Of a DNA stretch of 64,000 bases, positions 20,810 to 33,333 are shown one piece after another (the stretch's first letter is position 1; every line of letters starts with the position of its first letter). Where the stretch lies: assembly GCA_052174115.1 (NCBI GenBank), contig JBQMRX010000001.1:124001-188000 (forward strand). Direction: 5' to 3'. The notes under the pieces were generated by a model. That model saw only the letters and a list, made by a program, of their open reading frames with translations. It had not been told where the DNA came from and ran no database searches. The DNA comes from Arsenophonus sp052174115 (GTDB lineage: Bacteria > Pseudomonadota > Gammaproteobacteria > Enterobacterales > Enterobacteriaceae). Both the position numbers and the translations under genes were made by a program.

Positions 20810-22570
20810 ATTATATAGCGTTAAAATATACTTTTGTTTTAATGCTATATTTTTAAAGAATTAAAACGAATAAATTGACAATTATTATTTGCATTTATGT
20901 TTATTTTAAATAAATAGATAATATTATATATTTTATATTCTCTTAACTTATTCACATATTTTACTTGTTCCAAATATTGAACTTATTAATTATATAGAAT
21001 TAATGTAATTAATAAATTTTGATAACATTAATATTTGATATTATCAAAAAAACTGTAAGATTTTAATTAAAAATAATCTTTTTATTTAGAAGAATTTTTT
21101 GATTCATCACATTCTCTAATTGTTAATGGAATAAATGGATCAAATATTATAGTAACAATATTAATAAAAAACTTGAGCGATAATTTCATGATAGAGTTCT
21201 TGCGCCTTATTAGTATTTAATACTATTTTTAACAAACTACTATCACTAATATCTATCATATATACTTTTTTTATTATAATATTTTTTCATAATCAATATT
21301 ATTAGTTGTATAAATAAAATAGTTAAAACTATTAATTTTATTTTTGAACTTTTCTTGTTTATACCAAGTTTTACTTAAATTTCTACCATTACGAATATGC
21401 AGTAATGAATATATAAATTTTTATTTAATAAACGTAAACATAAATAACTAAAAATGAGATCTAAATTAACATCATAAGCACCATAATCATAAATTAAAAT
21501 AGGATTTTATATTTTTATTATAAATCTTTTTAATATATTAATAAAATCAGTACTTTTATACTATCTTTACTATATTTTATATACGTTTGCTAATATAAAG
21601 TGAATTTTTAAATATATTAATTTTTTGTTCTTTTTAGTATATTCATGTTATTAAGTTAACATGTTTATTTACATAATAGATATTTGAGTAGTTAATAATA
21701 AATAACTATGACGTAAAATTTTACTATCAAGTTTTATATTATAATCAATACAAACATTAAATAAAAATTTATCAAATTTAATATTATTTTTTTTATTTTC
21801 CAATCTATCTGATGAATATTGATCAACCTATTATGACATTTTTAATAACTAAATAAAAACTAAAAAGAGAAAAATATTCTAAATCGATATTTTTTAGGTG
21901 AAATTACTTATTTCATGGTTGTTTAATTGATTTTGTTGATATATAAACCAAAATATTCAGCTTGATAATTAGATCAAATATAAAAATGATTATAAAAATA
22001 ATTTAATTTATATTTATATCTTATTTAATATATTAAAATACTTTTAAGTACTTTATCATATTTATTAACATTGATTAATTCATATTCTGATGTTTTTCTA
22101 CTTTTAATAGATAAAAATATATTTTTTTAAACTACTTTTTCTAATCTTTAGATAAAATTTATTATTTATTTTTTAATATTTTTTTCCTTTAATGTTATTT
22201 TTCCATATTAATGATAATATACTTAATAAGTTAAAAGTATTTGAGGATAATTATGAAGATAATAGAATCTTTTATTATCATTACTCTACACAATATTATC
22301 AAAAGTATTTTTAATTATTGCATTTTGTTATTTTTAATATTTAATCATTTAAATAAAACCTAAAACTAACAACATCATTGAAAATCTTTAATTATTGTTA
22401 AATGTTTATTATTTTTAAAGATATCGTATTTATATATTTATTTTCTTGAGATAAATATTTTATAATTTTTTTTATTTTTTCTCATATCATTACGTAAACA
22501 ATAAATAATCATTAATACGAGTATTACCATGTAATACTATTTTATATGATTATTTTTAATTATTAGAGTT
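20810..22570 (-). pseudogene. ptrB: Fossil of oligopeptidase B (PtrB), prolyl oligopeptidase family
   Basis: No open frame remains, but the minus strand shows ordered PtrB matches over about 1.75 kb. From 22560 downward: IVLHGNTRIND (E. coli MTLHGDTRIDN), KTSEYELINVNKYD, AEYFGLYINK with VISPKKYRFRIFF, NPILIYDYGAYDVNLD (NPLLVYGYGSYGASID), LLHIRNGRNLSKTWYKQEKF (VHVRGGGELGQQWYEDGKF), AQELYHEIIAQVFINIV (RPELFHGVIAQVPFVDVV), FIPLTIRE, and VQYLEQVKYVNKLRE (VQYWEPAKWVAKLRE). Stops and frame shifts interrupt it throughout. The serine-nucleophile motif GGSAGG has drifted to about DISDSS. PtrB is a cytoplasmic trypsin-like peptidase that is dispensable. Limits are approximate. Confidence 0.85.
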
Positions 22571-23920
22571 ATCATTTTTTTTCTTAAAATATAAATATAT
22601 TAATATTTAATAACGATATATATTAATATAATATTTAAATTTTAATATGAAAATATTGAATTAATTGTATTTTTATTAAATTTAATTTTATTAAAAAACA
22701 ATTATTTTAAATAAATAATAAAATAATTAATTACAAAATTAGTGCATATATTTTATATATTTCTATAGCATAAATTTATATAATTAATTTTAAAAAAATA
22801 AAATTAATAGTTAATTTTATTCTATAATTTCTATATTTATGTTTATATTTGTGTTTTTATAAATACAATAATATATAAATTGTATAATAGTAAAAATAAA
22901 AATAAAGATTAATATATGTACTGATTTTATTATTTTATTAATTTAAATTTTATAAAGTTATTTAATAAAACTATTAATATAAAATAAACTATAATTAATA
23001 TGTTTAACTGTTATATTAAACATAATTAAAAACAAATTAATTATTTTACAACACAGTATTAGAGATTTTAATTCTATAAATAAAAATGATTTTAATTAAC
23101 AATGTATTTTTTCTGCATATTAAAAATTTTTTAATTTTATAATTTAATTATACTTTTATTAAATTAATAATTTAATAATTATTAATTTAATAAAAGATTT
23201 ATAGAGTATTATTTTTTATATAATTTAAATATTTAATTAATTTATTAATAAGATCAGTAATTATTATCGTCAGAATTTTATATAACGATAATCTATCAAG
23301 ATTAATTAAATATTAAAATAATATTAAAAATTAATCCTTTTTTTTAAAAAAATAAATTTTTAAATTTAATTCTATGAATTATAACTTATTTTTATAATAA
23401 TTAATAAAAATATTTATTTTTTAATAAAATTAAAAAATTATTTTATTAAAATTATTATACTTAGTTAATTATTTTTAAAAGTTGCATTAAATATGTTTAT
23501 TAATTTTTTAATAAAAATAATTTAAAATTAAATATTACTTATTATTTTAATGTTTTAAATAATAATATTTTATATATCTAATTTTAAAAAAATATAAAAG
23601 AAATTGTAATTTTAAATATTATTATTTTTTTAAAAATATATTTAATTAAAATTTTTTTAATTTTATTAATTCTCTATTAATTAATAAAATATAGAGATAT
23701 AAAACTATGATTTAAAATAAATAATTATTCTGAATTATAAATTATTATATTAATATTTTAAATTAAATATTATAGGAAATTTATTCTCATAAATTTGATA
23801 ATAAAAATATTATTAATTAAGTAATATAGTATTAAATTTACACAAGTAAATAAATTTTTAGAAAAAAATTCATCAAATATCTTCTAGGTTAGAAAAATAA
23901 AATTAATTATTAATTATTAA
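22571..23920. other. Gene-free tract between the ptrB fossil and rplY
   Basis: About 1.35 kb of A/T sequence with no recognisable coding remnant. It contains a long perfect inverted repeat at 23153-23196. Confidence 0.6.
23153..23196. repeat. Long perfect inverted repeat (20-bp arms, 4-nt loop)
   Basis: Bases 23153-23172 pair exactly with 23177-23196 around TAAT. The outer ends read CTTTTATTAAATT and AATTTAATAAAAG. It is more than 700 bp from the nearest intact gene end, so a terminator role is doubtful. Confidence 0.85.
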
Positions 23921-24202
23921 TTAAACTCGCAAAAAATCTATATGTATTAATTTAGGTTTAAAAATATGCCGCTGAATAGCTTGTACTTTAACTTTAGTTT
24001 TTTTTCCATCAATCAATAGAGTTAATATTTCATAAAATTCTAGTTTATTTTCATGATTAATAACTTCATCATGATTAAGTTTAATAGAAATCGTTGCTTT
24101 ATTATGTCCATAAATAATAGCTGGTAATTTGTTTTTTTTATTTAAACGTCGACTCGGTCCCTTACCTTTTTTTTTGCGGATTTCTGCATTAATAGTTAAC
24201 AT
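23921..24202 (-). CDS. rplY: 50S ribosomal protein L25
   Basis: It binds 5S rRNA in the large ribosomal subunit. The 93-residue product is one shorter than E. coli L25 and has the single-domain short form, without the CTC extension. Conserved stretches are TINAEIRKKKGKGPSRRL, LPAIIYG and the C-terminal RHIFKPKLIHIDFLRV that contacts 5S rRNA. A GAGAAAG element lies about 6 nt before the ATG. It stands alone between long empty tracts, so it must have its own promoter. It looks intact. Confidence 0.97.
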   Translation of the reverse strand: MLTINAEIRKKKGKGPSRRLNKKNKLPAIIYGHNKATISIKLNHDEVINHENKLEFYEILTLLIDGKKTKVKVQAIQRHIFKPKLIHIDFLRV

Positions 24203-25193
24203 TATTCTTTCTCATAATATGTAAAAATGTGTAAAAGTTAATATAATAGAAAATATAATAATAAAACTTGTTAGTATATTATTAATATAATACTTGTATG
24301 TTTTAATGAAAAAACTTTTTAGAGCAAATATTAAATTATTAAATTTTTCAAAAACATTAAATAATTAATCTAAATAAACTTTTATGGTTAAATAAATAAA
24401 AATATAATTTTATATTTTATAATTTAAAAAAAATAAAAATATTATTTAAATATTTCATGAATATATAACATTATTAATCTAAATATTATTAAAATCTTTT
24501 TTGTTTTAATCATAAAAAGCAATTTTTGCTGTTTTTTTATTATATCTAATAATTAATTATATTTCAATATAGTATAAAATTAAAGAATTTTTTAAATTTA
24601 ATAGCTATAATGTTTAATTCATTAATAACTTACAATTATTTTAGAAAAATTAATAAAATATAAATTAGTATTTTTTCAAAAACTTTTAAGTTATAAATTT
24701 AACATACATAAAAATAGTATAAGTTTTATTATTATTAAAAATAATTAATATATTAATTGTTTTTAATAATAATCTCATCTTAATGAAATTTTTTATTAAT
24801 ATAAATTAATTAATTTAGTTTAGATTAGAATATAAATTAAATTAAGATAAATGATACTAAAAGTAATTGGTTAAAATATATATATTTAATTAAATAGTAA
24901 TTTTAATCTCTAAAAAACAAACAAATAATTCTATTAATTATTATTTTTTTATGAAATTTAATAACATTTATTATTTAATGATAATTAAAAAATCTTTCAT
25001 TATTTTTAATAATATATTTAATAAATATTAGAATAATTTAATTTATTATTAATATTTATTATTAGTTATTTTATATATTAAAGATAACAATAAATTAGTT
25101 AACAATAAGAATTATAAAATTATATTTCTATTTTACAATTTTACTTGTTTTATGATTAATTATAATAAATATAAATTATATTAATATTACTAT

Positions 25194-25238
25194 ATTATAT
25201 TTAAATATTATTTTAATAAAATAATATTTAAATATAAT
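25194..25238. repeat. Long perfect inverted repeat (22-bp arms, 1-nt spacer)
   Basis: Bases 25194-25215 are the exact reverse complement of 25217-25238, with a single A between. The arms are entirely A/T and begin ATTATATTTAAATATT. No gene is nearby. Confidence 0.85.
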
Positions 25239-26738
25239 CTTTTATTTTTTATTTCGATAAATATCATTATTTAAAATAGCTCAATTTATAATTTATAAGT
25301 TAATAAATTTTATTAATTATTTTTATTTTTTATAAATTATGAATTAATACTTATTAGTATATAAATGAGTTTATTTTTAATAAAATATAAAATATCAAAA
25401 TATTTATTAATTTTTATTAATTTTAAAAAAACAAATTGTTATGAAATAAATTTCATTATTTTAATTGTTACTCAATATATAATTATTATAATTTTAATTT
25501 TATTATGAAAGATACATAATTTTTCGATTTTATATTATATGTTAAAATTTTTATTTTTATATTTAAATTATGTACTAATTTAAATATTAATTTATAATAT
25601 CTTATAAAATAATTAAAAAATATACATTATATAACTTAATTTTATATAAATTAATTAATAATATTTTATTAATTGAAAGTAAATTTTTTAAAAAAAATTT
25701 AATAAAATTTATCTTTTTTTTAATAAATAGATTATCTTTTAAATAATAATTTTTATATAAATATATAATTATTATTTAAAAATTTTTTAAAAGTTTCATC
25801 TATCTCATTTGTTTCTATTTAAATTTAATATTTTATATATTTATAAAATACATTTAAGTAAAAGTTAAACTAACATAATTAATTAATAAAAAAATTCTTT
25901 TATTAAAAGAAAAGTTTATTATATCAAAATAAAAAATTATTTTTACTATAACAAAATATATTATTTCATTTTATATTAAAATTAATATTTTAAATATAAT
26001 TTATTTTATATCATTATTATTACTAATTTTGATTTTAAATACTTTTGTAATGATAATGCATTAAAAAAAATAAAATTCTTTAGTAAAAATGAAAAATTAA
26101 TAATAACTTAAAAAAATATAAATCATTAATAAAACAACTATTAACTTATTAGTTAAATATATAATACTAATTTTATAAGCTAAAATAAAATAAAAAATAT
26201 ATTAAAAATTAAAAATTATTAATTTAATTTAAGTTAATTAATTTTATTTTATTGAAATAACTATTTTAATTTAACAATATTTATTATTTAATTTATTAAT
26301 TTTAATTATAATCTTTATATAAAATTTTATTATAATTTAGATAAGATTTTCTATACTTAATAAGTATTTTATAGCTAATATTATTTATCTTAATATTATT
26401 ATATTTAATTTTTAATATTTTATTAAAAATATTATTTTAATATTAAATTATATTTCTATAACTATTATATTAATAATTTAAGAAAAATCTTATATATTTA
26501 AAAATTAAAATTAATATATTAAAATAAAAGTAAGTTAACTATTATAGTTAAGTTCATATTTTTATTTTATTTAATTAATTTTAGTTATATAATTTTTTTA
26601 TTTAAGAATTAAAATTTTTAATGATATTATAAAATAATTAAAAATTAAAATATAAAATAATATATTTAGTAAAAATTTATTTATTATAATTATAATTAAT
26701 CTAACATAAGATATTAAATTTAATTCTTAAAAATAATT

Positions 26739-26785
26739 TTAATTGTATATTAATAAATATTAAATATTTATTAATATACAATTAA
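26739..26785. repeat. Long perfect inverted repeat (23-bp arms, 1-nt spacer)
   Basis: Bases 26739-26761 are the exact reverse complement of 26763-26785 around a single A. The outer ends read TTAATTGTATATT and AATATACAATTAA. It lies about 920 bp from the nfo stop codon. Confidence 0.85.
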
Positions 26786-27705
26786 TGATATGAATTAAAC
26801 TAAATAATATATTAAATAAATTAATAATTAAATTTATATCTATAATAAATAATTTTATGTAATTTTTATGATTAACTTTATGTAAATATAATAAAATAAT
26901 TATTATTTAAATTACTAAAATTAATAAAATAAAATAAATAAGATTAAATATAAAATTATTTTAATAATTTAAAAATAAAATAATAAGAAAAATTAAAACT
27001 ATTAACTAACTCTTTAAATTAAATAATTTAAATGAAATTCTTAAAAATAAACTCATAAGCATCATATAAAATAGATTTAATATTACTTTATAATATTATC
27101 ATTAACAATATAATTAATTTTTTAACAGTAATTAATCAATAGTTTATTTAGTAAAGTTTATTTAAAAAAAATTAATATATAATATTTTATTATAAAAAAT
27201 ATAAGAATACATAAATATAAAAAATTAAAGTAATAAAATATTATATAATGAATTAAAAATAATTATTTATTATTTTTACAATAATGTTTTATTAAGTTAA
27301 ACACATTATTTATAGCAATATTAAAAATAATGATTATTTATAAAATTATTAATTTAATTTATTAAATTAATAATTTTAATTAATAATTAAATTTATTATT
27401 ATTTTGTAATTACAATAATATTTTTCTACTAATTTAATGATATATCATGTATATTTTTAAACAAATTAATGTTTTTATAAAATAAATTAAGCAATATTAA
27501 ATAATAATTATTTACAAATATTAATTTTAGTAAACTAATAAATAGATTTCATTAATTCATTAATTTTTTTTAAATCTTAATAAAAATAATTTATTTAACT
27601 TGATAATTAAAAAATAAATATATTATTATTTTATTTTTGTATATTAAAATAATAATAATGATTATATTATAAATAAAAATTTATAATATAATAGAAGTAA
27701 AATAA

Positions 27706-28545
27706 TCATTCTTGAGATTTTAACCATGCGATTTCTTTGTGCCAGATTTCAGGATTTATAGTTTCTATGATTAAAGGAATATTATTAAATCGTTTATCTT
27801 TCATAATATAATTAAAAGCTATATGACCAATGTTACCTTTTTTTAAACTTTCATGTCGATCAAGATAACTAAGAAATTGACTTTTTGCATCATTTAGATG
27901 CATTGCTTTTAGGTACTGAAAACCGACAATTTTATTAAATTGCATGAAAGTATTATCACAAGCTTTTTTTGTTCGTAAATCATAACCTGCAGCAAAAGTA
28001 TGACAGGTATCAAGACAAATACCAATTCGTTTTTTATCTTCGATACCTTCAATTATTGTTGCTAAATGTTCAAATTTAAATCCTAAATTAGAACCTTGAC
28101 CTGCAGTATTCTCAATTACAGCAATAACATTTTTAATTTTTGATAAAGTAATATTGATTGATTCAGCAATACGAGAAAGACATAAATCAACAGTAATTTT
28201 ATTTAAATGACTACCAGGATGAAAATTGAGAAAAATAATACCTAATTCTTCACAACGCTGCATTTCATCAAGAAATGCAGCGCGTGATTTTTTAAGTAAT
28301 TCATTTTCAGGGTGGCCTAAATTAATAAGATAACTACTATGTGGTAAAATTTGATATTTATTAAAGTTATACTTTTCACAATTTAACTTAAATTGTTTAA
28401 TTGTCTCAAATTTTAATGGCGGAGTTTGCCATTGTCGATGTTTTTTTATAAAAATAGCAAAAGCAGTGGCATTAATTTTATAAGCACGTTGTACTGCTTT
28501 ATCAATCCCGCCAGCTATACTAACATGAGCTCCTACAAATTTCAT
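27706..28545 (-). CDS. nfo: Endonuclease IV (AP endonuclease)
   Basis: It cuts the backbone 5' of abasic sites in base-excision repair. The 279-residue product is slightly shorter than E. coli Nfo (285), lacking only C-terminal residues. The tri-zinc ligands are all visible: the His in ILPHSSYLINLGHP, the His in NFHPGSHL, the Glu in IENTAGQGSN, the Asp and His in CLDTCHTFAAGYD, the His in KAMHLNDAKS, the Asp and His of DRHESL, and the Glu in IIETINPEIW. No clear ribosome-binding site precedes the ATG. It is isolated, with 3.5 kb of empty DNA downstream and 4.8 kb upstream, yet shows no damage, which argues for selection to keep it. Confidence 0.98.
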   Translation of the reverse strand: MKFVGAHVSIAGGIDKAVQRAYKINATAFAIFIKKHRQWQTPPLKFETIKQFKLNCEKYNFNKYQILPHSSYLINLGHPENELLKKSRAAFLDEMQRCEELGIIFLNFHPGSHLNKITVDLCLSRIAESINITLSKIKNVIAVIENTAGQGSNLGFKFEHLATIIEGIEDKKRIGICLDTCHTFAAGYDLRTKKACDNTFMQFNKIVGFQYLKAMHLNDAKSQFLSYLDRHESLKKGNIGHIAFNYIMKDKRFNNIPLIIETINPEIWHKEIAWLKSQE

Positions 28546-28887
28546 TTTTTTTCAATTTCAATTTAAAAATATTTTTAGTTAAAAATAAAACATATAAAGT
28601 TAAGTTATCTATAGTTTTAATATTAATAGTTTCTATTTATTAGAAAATAATATTTAAAATAAAAAATAAAGTTTTATTAGATATTTTTTAAAAAAGTTAC
28701 ATTTATAAATTTATAATTAATTTAATGATAATTAATTAAATAAAAATTATCTATATATATAACAAATTATTTTAAATTTTTATCTATAAAATTATATTAA
28801 TATATATAATTAATTTAATATATATTTAATTTGAATAAAAGTTTAATTATATAAAACATAATTATATATAATAGAATAATATTAAAA

Positions 28888-28919
28888 TTTATGATAAATT
28901 GAATTACATTTATCATAAA
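28888..28919. repeat. Perfect hairpin (12-bp arms, 8-nt loop)
   Basis: Bases 28888-28899 pair with 28908-28919 (arm TTTATGATAAAT). It is about 340 bp upstream of nfo. Its length alone is not beyond chance in such A/T-rich DNA. Confidence 0.5.
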
Positions 28920-29078
28920 AATAAAAAATATTAGTAAATGATAATAAAATTATTATAGATCAAAAGATAGAAATAGAAAATTTTTTCTTATAATAAAGAA
29001 TTATATATGATTTTTAAAATAAAAATAATTATTAATATTAATAATTATTGTCAAAATAATAATGTAAATCATTTTATT

Positions 29079-29124
29079 TATTTATTATTAACTATATAAT
29101 TAATTATATAGTTAATAATAAATA
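29079..29124. repeat. Perfect 46-bp palindrome with no spacer
   Basis: The 23-bp halves 29079-29101 and 29102-29124 are exact reverse complements with no intervening base. The centre reads ACTATATAATTAATTATATA. It lies in empty DNA, about 530 bp upstream of nfo. Confidence 0.85.
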
Positions 29125-29988
29125 TTTGATATAATTTATTAAAATTATATCAAGAAAAAGTATTAAATTTAATAATATAGTTAAAAACTAATAATAAATT
29201 AATTTAAATAATAAAATTATAAATAAAAAATAATTAAGATATTAAAATAACGATAATCATAATTATCATTATATCTAATAATATTTTAATAATAAATTTT
29301 AATATTAAAATTATAAATATTTCATAAATTATATTAATAATTTTAATTAACATATTTTATTTAATTTTGAAACTCTAAAAAATATTTTCTTTATTAATAT
29401 CAAAATTAAAAATACAAAAGTTAATATAATTAAAATAATAATAATATAAATTTTATTAACTTATTTAAATTATTAAAATGTTAAAAATAATATAAATAAA
29501 TTTTATTGAATATATTTTTTATTTTAAAAATTAATAAATAATTTTTTACAAAATATCTAAATAAGTTTTAATAAATTTAGAGTATTTAATTTATTTTTTT
29601 AAACTATTTAATATTATAAATATTAATAGTAATTACAATTATAAAGTTTATTAAAAATAAGATATATAACTTAAAATTTAAAATTTTTTTTAAACTTTAT
29701 TTATATCTATAAAAATTCTTTTAACTATAAAACTTTATGGAATATTTATTATATTATAAATATATATCATTAATATTTATCTTAAAATATTATTTTTAAT
29801 TTTTAATAAAATATAAATTAATAATTATTTACATTATTAAAGTATAAGTTTTTATTAAAATATTTATAATAATACAATTTAATAATATTTATTTTTTTTA
29901 ATATTGTTCTTTATTATAAAATGATATTATATTTTTAATAAATTTAAAATTTAAAGTTAAATTAAAATTAATAACTTAAATAATTTTA

Positions 29989-30012
29989 TTCAATAAATAG
30001 CTATTTATTGAA
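29989..30012. repeat. Perfect 24-bp palindrome with no spacer
   Basis: The halves 29989-30000 and 30001-30012 are exact complements around a central AGCT (TTCAATAAATAG and its complement). It could be a dimeric protein-binding site, but no gene is near. Confidence 0.55.
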
Positions 30013-32136
30013 AGATATAATCTTAATACTATTATTATATTGCGATTAATAATAATATAATTGATATTATAAATAACTTTTAAATATTAAAAAAATAAAT
30101 TATCTTTTAATATAAATAAAAAAGTTTATTCAAATAATCATATAAATTTAAATAAATAATTATTTAAGTTATGTTATTTATTATTAATTTAATTCTTATA
30201 AATTTAATTACTTTATATCTTCTTTTTGTAAAAATAAATTTTTAAAATTTATAGAACTTTTTAAAATATTAATAACAATTCATAATATTATTATATTTTT
30301 TATTCTATTTACTATATAGATATTTATATATAAATAATTATTAATAGTAATTAACATAATTAGAATTCATATAACAACTATATAAAATATTTAATAAAAG
30401 TTACATAAAATGTGCTAAAATAAAAAATATTTCTTAATATTATTTTATGTATGATAAGATAATTTATAAATAGATTAATTAATTTTAGTGTTTTTTAATA
30501 TTTTTAAATTATTATATATATTAAGTTAATGTAAAAATTATACTGGTTATTATTAATTATCTTAATAATAATATTTTTTAAAATTAAGATTTAATATCAT
30601 ATCCAAAATATTTCATTAATTTAATAAAAAACTTAATATTAAATTTAAAATAAAGTTTTTTTTAAAAATTAATTTATTATATTTTTTATTTTTAATATTA
30701 CTAAATAATATTTTTATGAATATTTAACTTTAATTATTAACTTTTAATATAATTAATTTTAGTAATAGTATAATTGATTTAATAATAAATTTATAGATTT
30801 TTATATTATTATAATGTTTATATTTTATCTTCGAAAATATATTATTAATATTTATTAAATAATAAAATAATTTATTATCTTTATTACTAATAATAAGAAT
30901 ATTTTTATAAAAATATTTATTTTATCATTTTTATTTTTTTTAAATTTAAACTTTTAATTTTTTTTGATTAATTATTTGTTAATAATATTTATTAAAAACT
31001 CACATATATTAATAAATACTATCTAACATAATTATTTATATTTAAATAATATTTAAATATAAACTTTTATCTTAAAAATCTTAATTTAATTAAAATAATT
31101 ATTCAATTTATTTAATTTAGTACTTTTTCAAAAATTAATTAATAAATTAATAGTTAAATTATTTTTAATTAAAATAATAATATTAAATTAAGTTTTGATC
31201 TTTAAATAAAATAAAAAAATAAAAAATGAAAAATAATATAATTTGCATTTAAATTTAAATTAATAATATATTATTATCATAATACTTTTTTATAAATAAA
31301 AAACTAAAAATAATTTTAAATTTATTTCAATTATAAAAATTGATCAAAAAACAATTAAAAAATAAAATTTATTATGTTATTGTATATATTAAAAATTTAT
31401 TTAATATTTAGTTAATAAATTAATGAATGCTATATTAATTTAAGTAACAAAAATATGTTTTTATAAAAAATTTAATTTTAATTAATAAAAATTATAAAAT
31501 ACATCTAATGTTCAAATTAAATAATAATAACTTTAACGTTAAATAACATTAATTACTCATCATTAATCTGGTTAAATTTATTTAAATTTTACTTTAAGAT
31601 AATAATATTTTACTTTTGTTATTTTATACTCTACGATTAAACAAATTAGAATTATTATTCTAAAAATAAATAAATTTAATATTATATTTTTAATAATACG
31701 TATAATTATTATTTAATATAATATTTTTTATTATCAAATAATTAATTTTTAAGAAAATTAATTATTAATTTTTTAATTATAAATAATATTTATTTTTGCA
31801 TTATAATTTAAAAAATTTTTTATTATAGAAATTAATGATTATGTTAAATATATATTTAATTAATTTTAATAAAAAATAATAGAATTTTTCTAGATTAACT
31901 ATATTATATAATATAGTTTAATTATTTATAAAGTTTATAATAATATCAAATATTTATAAAAATAATAAAATATCATGATTAAATAATAACTATAATATTA
32001 ACATACAATATAATTTTTAATAAAGTTTAATTAATTGATTTATTTAACTTAATTAATTAAAAATTAAAATAGAAATATAAAATATAATAATTTTAATATA
32101 AACTTTATATTTTAAATAAATAAAATTTTTTTTAAA

Positions 32137-32176
32137 TTAATATTTATATTTGTATTAATATAAATATAAATATTAA
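32137..32176. repeat. Perfect inverted repeat (15-bp arms, 10-nt loop)
   Basis: Bases 32137-32151 pair with 32162-32176 (arm TTAATATTTATATTT). All A/T; in this composition it could arise by chance. Confidence 0.45.
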
Positions 32177-32972
32177 TAATTAATCAATATTTAAATAGAA
32201 TTTTATTAGATATTATTATAATATAATTTACGTTGAATTTAATTTTAATAAAATTAAAAATAACCAGTTAAAAACTACTAAAAAAAATTATTTTTAATAA
32301 TCTTAACTTAAAATTTAAAAAAGTATTAATTAAAAAATATTATCGAATATAATCATCATAATAATATAAAATTAATATAATTATTTTAATAATAATTTAA
32401 AAAAAATTATAAAATATTTTCTTTATATCAATAAATAATTAATTTTTAACAATATTATTATGTAGTTAATTATAAATATAATTATATTAATTAATTATAA
32501 TATATAAATTATATTAATAAAGTGAATTTATAGAGTATTAAAACAAAATTTAATTTATAAATTGTATGTATTTAAAATTATAGAAATTATTTATATTATT
32601 TTATTAAATAACAAAATAATAATTTTGAAAGATTAATTTTTTATTAAGATTATACAAAAATATATTATATATTGTTAATTTAAAATAAAATACAAAATAT
32701 TAATTAGAAACTTAAATAAAATTATTACTTATAATAGAATAAACAAATATTATTTTTTATTTATAATTGATAAATAAATTATCTTTTTATTAATAAATTT
32801 CAATAATATTTTAAAAAAATACTTAGTAAATAATAATTATTATATCTCATTAAACAATCGACGCTATATATTTAGCAATAAAATTAAAGTTATAAATTTT
32901 AAAATTATTTTATTAAAAATTAAAAAAATATTGCTATATCATATAATGAAATGTAAGAATACCTTATCAGAA

Positions 32973-33009
32973 ATAACTAATGCTTATAAATAGGCATCAG
33001 TTATTTTTT
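32973..33009 (+). terminator. Rho-independent terminator-like hairpin upstream of plaP
   Basis: An 11-bp stem (32973-32983 with 32994-33004, one A-C mismatch) encloses a 10-nt loop and is followed directly by TTTTT, the layout of an intrinsic terminator on the plus strand. The closing pairs near the loop are GC-containing (ATGC/GCAT). No intact gene lies upstream, so it is either the end of a lost gene or short RNA, or an attenuator some 325 nt before plaP. Confidence 0.7.
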
Positions 33010-33333
33010 ATTTATAAATTAATTTTTTAATTTTACATAATATTGGAAACCTTTCTTAAATTGATAATAATTATTAAAAGATATGTAGTTATATTACATT
33101 GTTCTACTATCGTAATAATGTTCCTTATTATAATAAAATTATCTATTTTTACATCTATTACAGTTTATTATTATTGATAGATTGTTAATAACAATAAAAT
33201 GTTATGATTTGAAAATATTTTATATTTTCTCTTTTTATTTTTCAGTCTATAGGTAAAAGCAAAGTCTTTTTTTATGATTATTAATTAAACAAGAATATAA
33301 AAATGAAATCTGAAGTTGTAGGAAGTTTTATTT

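Larger units (their letters stand above)
24203..27705. other. 3.5 kb gene-free A/T tract
   Basis: No protein or RNA gene was recognised. The tract contains two long perfect palindromes, 25194-25238 and 26739-26785. The content is otherwise nearly pure A/T with no ordered coding remnant. Confidence 0.65.
28546..33333. other. 4.8 kb gene-free A/T tract
   Basis: No protein or tRNA gene was recognised on either strand. Structures are hairpins at 28888-28919, 29079-29124, 29989-30012 and 32137-32176, and a terminator-like hairpin at 32973-33009. The last 350 bases before plaP are a little richer in G/C and probably hold its promoter and leader. Confidence 0.65.

Noticed and set aside
24203..33333. 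Repetitive-looking A/T runs considered as a CRISPR array, tandem satellite or replication origin.
   Set aside because: No regularly spaced direct repeats were seen, and DnaA-box-like clusters could not be told from background A/T sequence. The structures present are inverted repeats with unrelated arms.
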